Assembly (NCBI GenBank): GCA_029448655.1
Contig: JACCLO010000007.1
Span: 1,736,001-1,800,000 of the forward strand
Length of the DNA: 64,000 nt
Source of the DNA: Wolfiporia cocos
Taxonomy: Eukaryota; Basidiomycota; Agaricomycetes; Polyporales; Phaeolaceae
Reading direction: 5' to 3'
Positions 10,928 through 22,271 of this stretch are shown piece by piece. Both the position numbers and the translations under genes were made by a program. Position 1 is the first letter of the stretch. The number at the start of each line of letters is the position of its first letter. The notes under the pieces were generated by a model. The model had not been told where the DNA came from. It saw only the letters and a program-made list of their open reading frames with translations, and searched no databases.

Positions 10928-12030
10928 CTTGCAGTGGTAGCAGCACACAGCACCCACATCATGCCCATGGCGTTGTTCACGCTGATACTAAGAGCATGCC
11001 ACCGCATGTGCCTCGGGTGAAAGTGGAGGTCAGAGACTGCTGCTCTGTGGTGGATATTTCGTAGCCCTTTGTTTTAGTAGCCGGATCTACTAACATTGAT
11101 AAAATCGAGCTTTATTAGCACTGCACTGTGTGGATACAATATATTCTAAAAGCTACAACCCTGAAACCGGTGTCCTATAATGGTGCTCCCGCACTGCCTA
11201 GGTGACCGCTATTTTGCGGTCCTTGCAATAGCAAAGGCCTCAGATAAGGTCCTCACAATATCGAGGGCCTCAGGTGAGGTCCTTGCAATAGCAAGGGCCT
11301 GGGCATGGCATTGACACAGATGTACCACCATCTGTGGGACCCACCCAGCGGGGATGCCCTATGGCCTGACAAGCAACAGCAACCCACCAGAGGATGTCCG
11401 CAGACAAGTGGGGATCTTCACCTACCCCATTGTCGAGGCATCATGGTCTGAAGTTGCATGTATCTGAAAGGTGGCCAGAGCGAGCCAGCACACAGGGATG
11501 AGACGAAAGAAGGGCCTTGCCCTAGATTGTCAAGAATCCTAAAGATAGGGAGGAAGCCCCATCATCTGCCTACTTATATACATGTGAAGAGAGCAGTACG
11601 AGTATATCATAAAGTAGTGGTCTGTGCACACAACAAGATGTAACTATGGGTGACCTAAAGGTAGCGCTACATGTAACAAGGGGTGACTGATCATGTGAGT
11701 ACCTGGCAACGTGCACTACCCTGGAGTGCTAATATAATGGGTCAGGTGGTATCTACGGTGTTTTAGGTGCGACGAGAGGAAACCTGTTAGTAAGGAGTTA
11801 GCCATGCGTGCAGTGGCGCCTTTGCAATACAAGTGAGGGATGTCCAGTCCATCAGAGTTATTCTGTGACAGGCATCCTTGCAGGAATGTTCCCCTGGGTG
11901 CTTGCTATTGTGAGGACCTGCTACTCTAAGGGGGTTATACATGAGTATACTGGTCCGGCTACATTTACAGGACTTGCTAGGTATATCTACATAGATCTAC
12001 GGTCTCGCACTTCGCTGATGGGGCACTGTA
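10928..12030 (+). repeat. dispersed repeat R1, copy split by a solo LTR
   Basis: The two parts, 10,928-11,311 and 11,871-12,030, together match 60,926-61,440 and, inverted, 44,270-44,570. Diagnostic blocks are GATACAATATATTCTAAAAG, CCTTGCAATAGCAAGG palindromes in short tandem, and GGGGGTTATACATGAGTATA. The interruption is a solo LTR with its own target duplication. No intact ORF. Confidence 0.8.
11312..11870 (-). mobile_element. solo LTR, target duplication GGCAT
   Basis: 559 bp bounded by TGACACAG and CTGTGACA, with GGCAT on both sides (11,307-11,311 and 11,871-11,875). A minus-strand TATA box lies near 11,575 (CATGTATATAAG). The ends match those of the intact chromovirus at 29,025-38,948, so it is a relative's footprint left by LTR-LTR recombination. 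It interrupts repeat R1. Confidence 0.88.
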
Positions 12031-12599
12031 GTTGTTGACAGACTCTAGAGATGCCTATGATAGATCATCCAACCAGTCACATTGCACTGTGTGCAAAGCC
12101 CGATTGCTCTGATTCCACAGTATTTATATCAGCTTCTCAACTTCCATACCAGAATATCATTGTTAAACAATTTGATGAGCTCTTGGACATTGAGAAATAA
12201 GGACGTAATGTAATAGTTGAGACATTTACTCATTATGGCAAGGCAAATGTCATGTGCAATGGAACAGGATGGGTGCAGAGGAACTTCAGTGCAAGAGATG
12301 CATTCATAGAGTATTTAGGAAATATGTATAGGTCAGGTGTTTTTGCGGAAGAATAGCATGCTCTATACCAACTGCATGACTGTCACAGTTTGTGGTTTTG
12401 ATGCACAAGTGCAGCCGTAGTCAGGGGGGGGTCAGCTTGGTGGTGGACTAGTTGTGGGTGGGCAGATTTCCTGGAGAGACTATGGTGACAGCACACATGC
12501 CGTGTTATCAGTGTATAGTGTAGAGGTAGTGATGTATATACCTTGTGACTCTACTCCCTGAGTTCTCCTCGGTCACTACTACAAGATACATAGGCTTTA

Positions 12600-12849
12600 T
12601 GCCACAGAATGTCCTTAGGGGGTTCTATGATGTCATGGAGCAATAACTAGGATAAAGATCCTGTACGTGGTGCTGACATACATAGCCTACACGAAAAGTG
12701 TCTAATAGGCGCCGAGCGTGGGAATATGAACTGCAGATATAGCTGGACCCTCAATAGCAGCATGAGCTGTTATTGTAGCCCTTTTGGGGGAGTGGCTATT
12801 GCACCACTCATAAGCACGTTGCATTGGGTCCGCAGTGTGTCTTGTGATA
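12600..12849 (-). mobile_element. solo LTR of the miniature-element (TRIM) family, target duplication CTTTA
   Basis: 250 bp homologous to the LTRs of the element at 12,979-13,900 but in opposite orientation, flanked by CTTTA (12,595-12,599 and 12,850-12,854). It starts TGCCACAG (one change from TGTCACAG) and retains the ATGAGCTGTTAT stretch used for priming in the complete element. Confidence 0.85.
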
Positions 12850-12978
12850 CTTTAGTCAGCGAGAAAATCGTGACATATACTCACTAACATATTTTGGCTC
12901 TCTCTGCAACTGCATTGTATGCTTGTGCTCTCCTGTTAAAAGCCTACCCTACCTAGACAACTGTTATGCCCTCCAAGC

Positions 12979-13900
12979 TATCACAAGACGCGCAGCGGAC
13001 CCAATGCAACGCGCTTATGAGTGGTGTTATAGACCACTCCCCCAAAAGGGCTACGATAACAGCTCATGCTGCTATCGAGGGTCCAGCTATATCTGCAGTT
13101 CATATTCCCACGCTCGGCGCCTATTAGACACTCTATGGTGTAGGCCATGTATGCCGGCGCCACGTACGGGTAATGTACCCTAGTTATTGCTCCGTAACGT
13201 CTATGATATTATGCTTTCGCATTATCTGTGACATTACCCCCACTTCAAGGATTAACCGTCTCTGGTTAAGGAGATAACTTAGGCTGCATCAAGCCGCCCC
13301 CGGTACTAAGTATCACTTCTACTATGCTTTGTCATTGTGCCTGGTGAAGGGTACCCCCAATCCCTTATACCATTTGGCTTATGACGTGTGTGCCAACCTC
13401 TTGAAGGCCCGACTTACACCCTGGATTTTGGGTGCGGGTTAAGGCTATTTAATAGTAGTTTTTACCACGCAAGCTTTGACCAATCTTATCCCCTGATACC
13501 TTACGGTTATAGAGGGGCCCCATGATACAGGGGGTCACGTGGTGGGTACTTTTCCCTCAGCCGCCAGTGGTTCGGAAGCGCCCCAGGCAGTGGAAATATT
13601 TGCCACCACCCAGGTTCGAACCGGCGACCGGGTGAGCTGTTATTATATCACAAGACGCGCAGCGGACCCAATGCAACGCGCTTATGAGTGGTGTTATAGA
13701 CCACTCCCCCAAAAGGGCTACGATAACAGCTCATGCTGCTATCGAGGGTCCAGCTATATCTGCAGTTCATATTCCCACGCTCGGCGCCTATTAGACACTC
13801 TATGGTGTAGGCCATGTATGCCGGCGCCACGTACGGGTAATGTACCCTAGTTATTGCTCCGTAACGTCTATGATATTATGCTTTCGCATTATCTGTGACA
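12979..13900 (-). mobile_element. terminal-repeat retrotransposon in miniature (TRIM), complete
   Basis: Two LTRs of 255 bp (12,979-13,233 and 13,646-13,900), identical by eye, enclose only 412 bp with no coding capacity. Target duplication CAAGC at 12,974-12,978 and 13,901-13,905. Element polarity is minus: a polypurine tract reading GAAGTGGGGGTAA abuts the left LTR, and the primer-binding site ATAACAGCTCA (13,643-13,633) lies two bases inside the right LTR. The identical LTRs imply a recent insertion, so enzymes must come from an autonomous element. The chromovirus at 29-39 kb shares the PPT and priming layout. Confidence 0.88.
13633..13643 (-). promoter_or_regulatory. self-priming primer-binding site of the TRIM
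   Basis: ATAACAGCTCA on the minus strand is exactly complementary, over 11 nt and no further, to TGAGCTGTTAT inside each LTR (plus coordinates 13,056-13,066 and 13,723-13,733). The LTR match lies about 26 nt downstream of a TATA-like GATATAG. A 2-nt TA separates the site from the LTR. Confidence 0.75.
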
Positions 13901-13929
13901 CAAGCATGACACCAAGTTCCCAGTACTCC

Positions 13930-14190
13930 CAGGGAGAACTACCAGATGTGGGAAATGAAATGGAGGCAGAGCTGGTCCAGAAGGGACTGTGGGAGGTGGT
14001 GGAGGTTGAGGTGGATCCTCTGTTGGGGGCCTTGGAGATTGAGGTGGAGGAGATGCTGGAGAGGGCATTAGTGAAGTGCAAGGGGTTATGGCCAAGGCAC
14101 AGGAAGAAGTCATGCTCTGGGTAGGTGACAACCAGTTGGAGCTGCTGGAGGAGGAAATGAATCCCAAGGAATGCTGGTGGATCCTCTAGG
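13930..14190 (+). pseudogene. possible Ty1/copia gag remnant
   Basis: Two frames carry fragments that resemble the N-terminal gag region of fungal copia elements: NEMEAELVQKGLWEVVEVEV around 13,955-14,015, then after a frameshift AKAQEEVMLWVGDNQLELL around 14,090-14,150. There is no protease, RT or LTR pair nearby. The TRIM at 12,979-13,900 ends directly upstream and may have cut it. Family assignment is tentative. Confidence 0.45.
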
Positions 14191-14388
14191 CACTTATAAG
14201 TACCAATTTCATGAGGTTTTGCCACCAAGGTGGCAAGGTGGCAGCAGTTTCTGTAACAATACTACATGATGAACAAATCTTTTGACTTTATCCCACTTGA
14301 TGGGACCTAGCATTTGCCCTGTGGTGTGCTGTACCATAGCACACCCTGCTCAACCAGGGCCTTGTCTTGCCTTCATTGTTTCACATTC

Positions 14389-14770
14389 TGTCATGGGCAA
14401 AAGCTTTTCATGATGACAATGAGCCAGACCTGGTCCCTAGACTTCCACCACCCACTGAGGCCCAGATCCTACCATGGAAGGACCAGTGATGAGTCCCATC
14501 ACGATGTACAGCCTTGTGCTCACATGGCCACAATGACCACTACATATTTCATATCTTACTATGCTTCTATGTTTCAGAGTCTGGCTTAGACCCCTAATCT
14601 AGTCACACCCCAGACTCCCTAGTAGCCATTATAGGCAGGTAGCATAAACATGTACAAATAAGCTTAGCAGTATAATAGTAGGCCTTGCTCAGCTGGTAAC
14701 CCCAGTCTGAACTTGGTGTTCATCCACTTCACTCCCCTCAGTTCACTCTAAGGTTTTAGTGGCCTTGTCA
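14389..14770 (+). mobile_element. solo LTR, target duplication CATTC
   Basis: 382 bp from TGTCATGGGCAAAAGC to GTGGCCTTGTCA, flanked by CATTC (14,384-14,388 and 14,771-14,775). A close relative with its own target duplication is at 53,086-53,470, which fixes both ends. Confidence 0.88.
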
Positions 14771-15316
14771 CATTCATCATGCCCCATTTGTGACACAGAA
14801 TGTACCCAGGCACCCCCCTATGTCCATAAGTCCTAACATGTAAGACTAAGCCCCAAAGGGCAAGGTGAAAGGTGAGGAGGAACCCCCAGACTAGCAAGTG
14901 GTTGCTGTACAGCAGAGATGCATGTGCAAGTGTCACAGAAATTTACGTGACATGCCACAAATTTAGGGTTTCCAACTTAGGGGACTCAAACCAGTGTGTT
15001 CATGGCCCCATCATGTGACCTCTCTCATATGTTCTACCACTCTTCCATTTGCCAGGCACTTTGTAGACTAGATTAGATAATGTCTTGAAGCATACCCCGG
15101 CCCGGTCTGCACCTGATACATATGTCACATGCTTACCTACATGTGCTCGGACCTTGTCATTTAGGGTAGACACATCGTCATATAGTGCGCTGCATGCATA
15201 TAAGCCAATGTTAGAGACCTTCTGTCCCTAACACAATCAATCTCAACCTTGGGGCACTCTGCTCTAGGGATTACTCCACTACTCTGCATGACTGCCTACG
15301 CTTGCCCTATCCCTTG
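14771..15316 (+). other. LTR-like sequence without confirmed ends
   Basis: Contains a TATA-like GCATATAAG near 15,196 followed by an imperfect dyad, and ends CCTTGTGTCA at 15,321 like the plus-oriented LTRs. No matching target duplication was found, and the following solo LTR begins within its last bases. No gene. Confidence 0.5.
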
Positions 15317-15815
15317 TGTCACAGTTTTACGCTGTGGCACTGGGCTTTTGGCCACCCCGCGGTTCGAACTAATGACTTCAACGTTCAATCACCTGACTCA
15401 CTAGATAGCCGTGTGCGATGGTGAGTAACTAGATAAGATAACCCGTATGTAGCGTGATGTATCATGTGATGTGGCTGTACTCCTATACCTTAGCGCTAGC
15501 GCACAGGCCTGGTAGTTTAGGGCAGGAGTTATGGTAGATAATGCATCGCATGTATATAAGCTAGTCCAGTCTGAGGCGTACTCCTCAGACAGTTCAATGT
15601 AGCCTCACAGGGGTGCATTCCCCCTTAAACCCCTTCTCTGCTGTTTGACTACCCTCGCTCGTCTGGGACCTCGATGTTAGCTGTAGTGCCTCGGGATTAC
15701 CAGTCCAACCGCCTTGTCGGCTCTGTCTCTGGCCCTTAGGTTACTGAAAGGCGCATAGTGGGATAAGGATCAGCATGAGGGCGGCAGTAGGGGTGGACCC
15801 AAGGTTTCTGGGTCA
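15317..15815 (+). mobile_element. solo LTR, target duplication CCTTG
   Basis: 499 bp from TGTCACAGTTTTACGC to TTTCTGGGTCA, flanked by CCTTG (15,312-15,316 and 15,816-15,820). TATA box TGTATATAAG at 15,551-15,560 is followed by an 8-bp perfect dyad (GTCTGAGG/CCTCAGAC, 15,569-15,590). Confidence 0.85.
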
Positions 15816-17588
15816 CCTTGCTCTAAGCCAGCACCTTAGCAAGGCATTCATCTGCTCTGTTAGAGGGCCCTTTCAGTGTGGTGTGGCAGTGCGTTAGGAC
15901 TTGGCATGTAGACTAGTCATGTGGTATGTCCCTGCATCAGCAAGGGATGATGATGCAAAGGCACACTACACCAGCATGTCAGTGTATGGCTGAGGTGAAT
16001 AGTTCTGAGGAGTACCTCAGAATGCATGGGCACCCATGTGCCATAATCATAATGTGTCAGCTACTAAGTACCGGGCCAGGGTCTGGTGCTAATGTATAAG
16101 CATAACTGACTAACTACCATGTGACCGGCCATGGGCTCTGGCACAAGCACTGGGCTGTGGCTAAGGTGCTAAGTGGAATGTGTAGGCACTGAAGTATTGG
16201 GCCTAGCATGCAACAGCGCACTAAGGCTGTAAGGGAGGCTAGAAGGCCCAGATAAATCCCTAAAAACCTAGAAAAAACGCCTATATGCCACAGAGTAATC
16301 TGTGACAGTTTGTTCATCACAGTCCACTGCAATATATACTGTGATACTGATATGATGTGCTCAACTGCCACATTCCATGCCTATTTATTGTTTTATCTAT
16401 ATATAATATGTATAGCCTCTCTGATTTGATATCAGCAGCAGTACTATGGACAGCATGACCTCAAATAGTAGCTAGTGGTATACAAGCCCATGTATTTATC
16501 AGTCAAGCTCTTCAGCTCAACCTTGTCATATCACAAGTGTCTTATATCTTTTTTTCAAACTAGGGAAACCTAGCTCTGCATGATAATCAGGAACTTTAGT
16601 CAAATATGTTAATCTACCAACTGCCCTTCACTTGAGTTTGGGCAGTTTCCAGCTATGTTTGTAGGTAGATTGATCTGCTGCACATGTAGATTAATCTACA
16701 CAATTGGTATCAAAGCCCCACACACTGTTGGATTGACTTTGTCTATGTGTAGATTTATATATGCATACAAATTTTCATCAACACAAATCAAATTTCCATC
16801 TCTGCTCAGCATCTGCTTACGCTACCTTATAGCATCTATCTTCAACAAGAGATGTATTACAGTTTTTCCCTATTCAACAGTGATTTTCTACAAATTTATC
16901 TTGGATTTTATGGCACAACTACACCTTATATGGGGCTTATTGTACTATGCCAAGAAGCCATAAGCATACTTAACAGTTACTAGTTCCATGGTTATGATAC
17001 ATGGTCATGGGACTAGTCTAAAACCTGTCACACCTCTAACAGAGACTGCCATAAATGCATGTCAGCTGTAAAATGTCAGTGGTCCAAGATCTTGGGCTTA
17101 TGTATGCATACCACAGAATAGCATGTAGAATACAATTGGCATGGACATTACTGGCCTGACACATACTTGCCAGTGCCCTAAGTCTCTGTCACAGATTTGA
17201 GACATACAGCAATTTGCCACATATTTATAGCAATTTATCCGGAATTACCATGTCTAACTACAAGTTATCCAGGAGTTATCCCATCATGCAGACTTGCCGA
17301 GCTAACGTAACAGTTATGCATGGCCTTATTGCTTATGTACACCACCAACATGCTACTAAGCACCCATGACACAGTGCAACATGCTAGTCAGGACACATGC
17401 ATCATCCATTGTTATAGCTACAGCTGTCCAGGCCCAAGCCCAGACTTATGACCGCATAGCAATGTCACCACAGCCCAGCTGAAAGGCCCAGCCTGGTACT
17501 ACATCACCAGTCCAGACCAAGCTGCATCATTGCTATGTCAACCAGTCTAGCCACAAGACCAGACCACCACATGTCACCGCCCTTGCCA
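15816..17588. other. decayed repeats, no gene recognised
   Basis: About 1.8 kb. It contains the right end of a minus-oriented LTR (…TAATCTGTGACA ending near 16,305), a relic of the tRNA-armed MITE (16,588-16,705), and the inverted relative of the 6.6-kb repeat (16,498-16,560). An ORF of 102 codons at 16,655-16,963 shows no motif. Confidence 0.55.
16588..16705 (+). repeat. diverged single arm of the tRNA-armed MITE
   Basis: TAGTCAAATATGTTAATCTA, CAACTGCCCTTCACTTGAG and GTAGATTAATCTACA correspond, with many substitutions, to the outer part of the MITE arm at 7,068 and 55,779. The tRNA-like part is absent, so it is a truncated old copy. Confidence 0.65.
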
Positions 17589-18181
17589 TGTCACAGATTT
17601 ATCTGTGGCATGATATAGGTACCTTTTTGCTTGTTTTTAGGGCTTATTCTATGCCTTCTAGGTGCCCCTACAGCCTTAGCACCTGTACTGGCGCTAGGCA
17701 CAACAGCAGCGTGCCTATCTGCCCTCCTTAGCGCCTTAGCCCCCAGCCTGCGTCTCATGCCAGGACCAGCACCCGGTCACATGGTAGATAGTCATTATGC
17801 TTATGTGTCAGCCCAGACCCCCGGCCCAGTAGTTATGCGCTGACATTTCTATGCTTATGGGACTAGGTAGTTACCATGCACAGACCGTGCCTTTAGGGCC
17901 GGCTGTGCACATTAGAGTAGCAGCTGCCTACATGTATATATGCCCATGCATTCTGAGGGTCTCTCCTCAGAACTAGTAATCTCAGCACCAGCCTCGATCT
18001 GAGGTTGACGTGTCTTGATCCTCCCCTCTTAGTGTGTGTGCCTCCGGCTCAGACTCTATTGTCTATACTCGCTAGACTGGGGGGTCCTCCTTCCACCTTT
18101 ACGTCTGCCCCTGAATAGGGCTATTATGCAGGCTATAGGACTTAGGGTCATAGGGGGTGGGTCCTGACCCATTCCGTGTCA
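17589..18181 (+). mobile_element. solo LTR, target duplication TGCCA
   Basis: 593 bp from TGTCACAGATTTATCTG to CATTCCGTGTCA, flanked by TGCCA (17,584-17,588 and 18,182-18,186). TATA GTATATATG near 17,932 is followed by the dyad TTCTGAGG/CCTCAGAA at 17,951-17,972. Confidence 0.85.
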
Positions 18182-18905
18182 TGCCAGCAGAATCTGGCTT
18201 ATGACATCACAACGCACACCATACTGTGTCATCGTGGCACCATAATAGCCACAAGGCATTATTGCTGTTGGTCCAGCACTCGTGGACCACCTCTGGACTC
18301 CGGCAAAAGCCAAGTCTTGGACTCTAGCCTCACAGCCCATCTGCCCCTGGCCCCTCTAGGCCACCTCATCATAGCTACAGCCTCATGGCCCCAGCCAATG
18401 GCACAAGTGACTCGGTGCCTCACCTTAGTCATCCCTGGACCTGGCAAATAGCCATAGTCCCTCACTTTACCAGATCACTGGTTATACCATTCCCAGGCTG
18501 CACCCATTTCTACGTCAACCGAAAGGTGACTAACACACTCCCTATGATAGGTCTGGCCATTACCAGCCCACCACGGTCATTGTAGAGTAATGACTTAGCT
18601 GTATCGCCACATAGGCATCTGGCTTCTTAGCTTACTGGGCTGTGCCTGATAGTTTATTACATGTATTTGCAGTGCTCATCACATGGTAATGTACCCATGT
18701 ATATAAGTAGGGTTAGCTGGATAAGCAACCTTTAGTTCTATTCTTCTCGGCTAGCACTGCAGAAGCTTATCACACCCTGCTTGCACTTGACTGGCTCCCC
18801 TTGTCACCCATTCCCCTCACCTTAGGAATCAGGTGGTGAGTCCCACAGCTAGTCTGTGTCAGTCTCCCATGACAAAGAGGGAGGTTGTCTGAGATGGTGG
18901 TAACC
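18182..18905 (+). other. probable additional LTR, ends not confirmed
   Basis: A TATA box (ATGTATATAAG near 18,700) with the dyad GGTT…AACC follows a possible LTR start TGTCATCGTGGCAC near 18,225, and the segment ends AGTCTGTGTCA near 18,862. These are the hallmarks of the LTRs around it, but no 5-bp duplication is visible. No gene. Confidence 0.5.
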
Positions 18906-19288
18906 TGTCACAAAATATCTACCTTTCCACAGGCAAAAGCCACCCCCTAGGGATGCTACCATGTATTGATAGTTGACTAGTCACCTTACCTGTAGGTTGG
19001 GGTATCTACCTCAGTACTTGCATGCTTAACAGGCCTATTGGTTGTAGTATTACATAAGCATAACATGTAATACCACTTACCTACACATGGGCCCTGTTTA
19101 GGGCAGCACATACTCTGTTGCTAGTGTGCATGTATATACTATATGATGTCTGAGGCTTACACCTCAGACTTTCCAGTTTGTACATGTCCCCCTTATCATT
19201 CAATGTGTGCTAGACTGGTGCCCATGGATTATTGCCACCTCAGTCAACCACCCCTCTGGTGACTTAGTACATTGGCAGATTTGTGTCA
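18906..19288 (+). mobile_element. solo LTR A, near-perfect target duplication TAACC/TAACT
   Basis: 383 bp from TGTCACAAAATATC to GATTTGTGTCA, flanked by TAACC (18,901-18,905) and TAACT (19,289-19,293). TATA near 19,131 and dyad GTCTGAGG/CCTCAGAC at 19,148-19,169. It forms an inverted pair with LTR B. Confidence 0.75.
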
Positions 19289-19742
19289 TAACTGCAGGCA
19301 CCAGACTAGCATGCAAGTGATGATGAGTAAGAGGGACAAGCCCCAATGTACAAATTAGCAAATCTGAGCTGTAAGGCTCAGATGTCATAGTATACAGTGA
19401 CTTACAAAACCATTGACAAGATTGCTTAATTCACATTGCTTTGGCTATATCTCAAGCTATTCTTTGTGAAATATAATGAATGTAATGGCATTTCAGAGCT
19501 ATACATCTATGCTTCAAAATCGGGTCTATGCTCTAATATCTGATGATGTTTTCAGAGAGATATGCCATTTTCGTTAGAGGTCACCCCCGTCAACAGTTTT
19601 GTAACTGACAGCTCTGGTTATGGAAATCTTTCATTATTTCATTTTGTAGGCTATGTAGTGTGATAATATTAGTTGTGTGATGATACAAAGACTCATAGAC
19701 TCATAAACAAGCACAAATACTCACTTCCTTCTGACCACCATC

Positions 19743-21281
19743 ATGCACCAGCCCATTTCTGCTGATGCCACCCAACACATCCTCTTTTTGCTGAATCAGG
19801 GCAAATCTTGTCAAAAGATTGGGAAGGAGACTGGTGTTCACTATTCAACAATTAGTAAATTGCATGCACAGCATTGCTCTGGACTTCCCAAGGCTAAAGG
19901 AGGCTGTCCTTCTATTCTTACCACTGCCAACTTCTGCTATGCCACCCATCTTATTGGAACTGACAAGGCAAGCACTGCTCCTGCAGTGGCTAGGGCCCTG
20001 TCAGATGTTACAGGAAAGACATTCAATACACAGACTGTGCACAGAGGACTAAATAAAGCTGGGATGAAGGTTGTGGTGAAGCAGCAAAGGCCCAAGCTTA
20101 CTGCACATCATAAGTCTGCAAGAATGGATTTTGCTCTAGCCCACTAGCATTGGACTCTGGATGACTGGAAGCAAGTTATATGTTCTGATGAGACCAAAAT
20201 TAATCATTTGGGGGTCAGATGGGCAATGGGCATGGAAGAAGCCTGGAGAAGGACTTTGTGACAGGCTGGTTCAGGGTACCCTTTTTACGAAGTGACATCC
20301 AATGCCATTTTTTCCCATAGTTTAAGCTAATTTCCCCGAGTTACTACGTACAAGTACTAGCTATCTCACAGATGCTGAGAAGCTGAAAGGCTTATCGCAT
20401 AATTAGGTAGTATTAGCTAAGTAACACACTAGTCATGAAATATGATCTAAGCGCTTACACGCTACACACCACAAATAACTCAGTGGCCCATACTTACATA
20501 CAGACCACTGACTCATAGATCATGCATGCTGACTTATATCCCAATACTGGGCTATGTCAGCCATATTAGCACATACTCTTACACATTAGTAATACTTATG
20601 GCTCAGAATCTCTAGGGACCCACTGCAGTGGCAGGGGTCCTATATAGCATGTATATAAGTTGGTGTTCTGGTGAATACAAGTCCCCAGAACTAGTCTCTT
20701 ATTCGATACAGCCTAACCAGCTACATCCCTCTCATCGCTCGCCTCAACCTTCAGCTGCAAGATTACAGTTTGGTGAGTCTCTCACTGAGATTGTTATAAC
20801 CCTCAAGTTTGATGGTGGATCATTGATGATGTGGGGCTGTATGAGCTGGGAGGGAGTAGGGTTTGCCTGCAGAATTGATGGCAAGATGGATTCAGACCTC
20901 TATGTAAGCATTCTGAAGGATGAGCTTCAGAATAGCTTGGAGCATTGGGGGAAAACTGTGGAGGAGATGGTATTTCAGCAGGACAATGACCTCAAGCACA
21001 CTAGCAAGAAGGCACAGAAATGGCTCCAAGAGCATTGTATCAAGACTATGGTATGGCCTACTCAGTCTCCAGACCTTAATCCCATAGAACATCTATGGAG
21101 CCACCTCAAAAGAAAACTTGCAGATTATGAGGAACCACCCAATGGGATCACCAAGCTATGGGAGAGGGTGGAGAAGGAATGGGAGGCTATTGACATGTCT
21201 GTATGTCAAGACCTGACCCAAAGTATGCCAGAGAGGGTAGATGCAGTGTTGGAAGCCAAGGGAGGATACACCAAGTACTAG
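19743..21281 (+). pseudogene. Tc1/mariner transposase, disrupted
   Basis: The N-terminal segment from 19,743 has the helix-turn-helix region (SCQKIGKETGVHYSTISKLH). The catalytic triad is recognisable: Asp in SDETKINH near 20,190, Asp in QQDNDLKHTSKKA near 20,985, and Glu in SPDLNPIEHLW near 21,085, with DD34E-type spacing. It is broken by an in-frame stop at 20,145-20,147, a 1-base frameshift in the G run near 20,209, and the 516-bp LTR inserted at 20,283. The C-terminal 160 codons (ending at 21,281) remain open. It cannot make an active enzyme as it stands. Confidence 0.92.
20283..20798 (+). mobile_element. solo LTR inside the Tc1 transposase, target duplication ACCCT
   Basis: 516 bp flanked by ACCCT (20,278-20,282 and 20,799-20,803), directly inside the transposase reading frame. 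TATA TGTATATAAG near 20,650, and dyad GTTCTGG…CCAGAAC at 20,665-20,691. Its extreme ends (TTTTACGAAG and TTGTTATA) differ from the TGTCACAG type, so it belongs to a distinct LTR family. Confidence 0.82.
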
Positions 21282-21309
21282 AAATATTGGATTTTATGGT
21301 TTGGAATGC

Positions 21310-21819
21310 TGACACAAGCCACTCACTATACAAGTCAAGCTGAAGTCTTGAGGGGTTTCGAGACGACTTAGAGTGTAATACTCAAGTAAGTAGGCAATGG
21401 AAGTAGCTTGTTAAGCTGTAGTCCAATATCGAAGTGATTAGAACTGGAGACTAGGCACTCCAGGACTAGGGTATATATACATGCAGGTATAGGCCCCCTG
21501 ACACCAGTAGGCCCTAAGGTACTCTACGTTAGTAAGGAGGCATGTGACCAATGAGTAAGGCCGAGGCTATGACTGAGGTGGTCAGTCAGTGGGTCACACA
21601 CTGACTAGCAAGCATGTGAATACGGCGGAATGCCGTAGAAGCCGATAGAAGGCTATGGAAACTAGTAGAATGTACTAGAACATTCCGTGTCTAGGCAAGT
21701 CTAGCACTATGGGTACTGTGACCGAAAGGTTAGGTATAAGGACTTGGTGCAACGCTAACTACTAGAAAACTCGTAGAAATGCAGAGAAAATGACTAAAAA
21801 TATGGGAAACTTCGTGACA
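21310..21819 (-). mobile_element. solo LTR inside Tc1, target duplication AATGC
   Basis: 510 bp from TGACACAAGCCACTCAC to CTTCGTGACA, flanked by AATGC (21,305-21,309 and 21,820-21,824). It lies just downstream of the transposase stop codon. Minus-strand TATA in GTATATATACATG near 21,471. Confidence 0.87.
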
Positions 21820-22271
21820 AATGCATGTTACAAACCTGTTGATTTTGGTGGCCTTTAAAAGAGAATTGTATTTCTTGACTTTGATCAGATAAAATATTAT
21901 CATTGTGATATTCTAAAACACTTAAGATGTATGGATTTCTAACAAGATATTATTCATGAGAGTCCATGCAGTGTAGCTCAAGATATGACCACAACAATGT
22001 AAGTCAAGCAATCTTGTCAACAGTTTTGTAAGTCACTGTATATATATGTACACTAGCAATGGAGTATGTACTGCCCTAAACAGGGCCCATGCATAGGTAA
22101 GTGGCATTACATGTTATGCTTACATAATACTACAACCAATAGACCTGTTAAACATGTAAGGTAGTGGTATATATCCCTAATTTACAGGTAATGTGACTGT
22201 TCAACTATCAGTATGTGGGTACATCTTCAGGGGGTAGCTTTCACCTGTGACAAGGTAAATATTTTGTGACA

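Larger units (their letters stand above)
19395..22038 (+). mobile_element. Tc1/mariner element, nested and itself interrupted twice
   Basis: Terminal inverted repeats begin CAGTGACTTACAAAAC and stay similar for about 70 bp. TA duplicates flank the element (19,393-19,394 and 22,039-22,040). It carries one broken transposase gene and two solo LTRs (20,283-20,798 and 21,310-21,819). Without the LTRs the element would be about 1.6 kb, the usual Tc1 size. Confidence 0.88.
19289..22271 (-). repeat. solo LTR B, minus-oriented, split by the Tc1 element
   Basis: The left part (about 19,289-19,392) and right part (22,041-22,271) are the reverse complement of LTR A: shared blocks are GGCACCAGACTAGC, CTCAGA dyad arms (19,363-19,382), and CCCTAAACAGGGCCC through GTAAATATTTTGTGACA. 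Tc1 insertion fell in the run CATAGTATATATATG, i.e. this LTR's TATA box. The 3' end of LTR B merges with that of LTR A, so its left limit is uncertain. Confidence 0.7.

Noticed and set aside
13607..13640. tRNA-type primer site in the TRIM (GGTTCGAACC near its 5' LTR)
   Set aside because: GGTTCGAACC is a palindrome set back from the LTR, not the tRNA 3' end complement; the 11-nt self-complement adjoining the LTR explains priming better.
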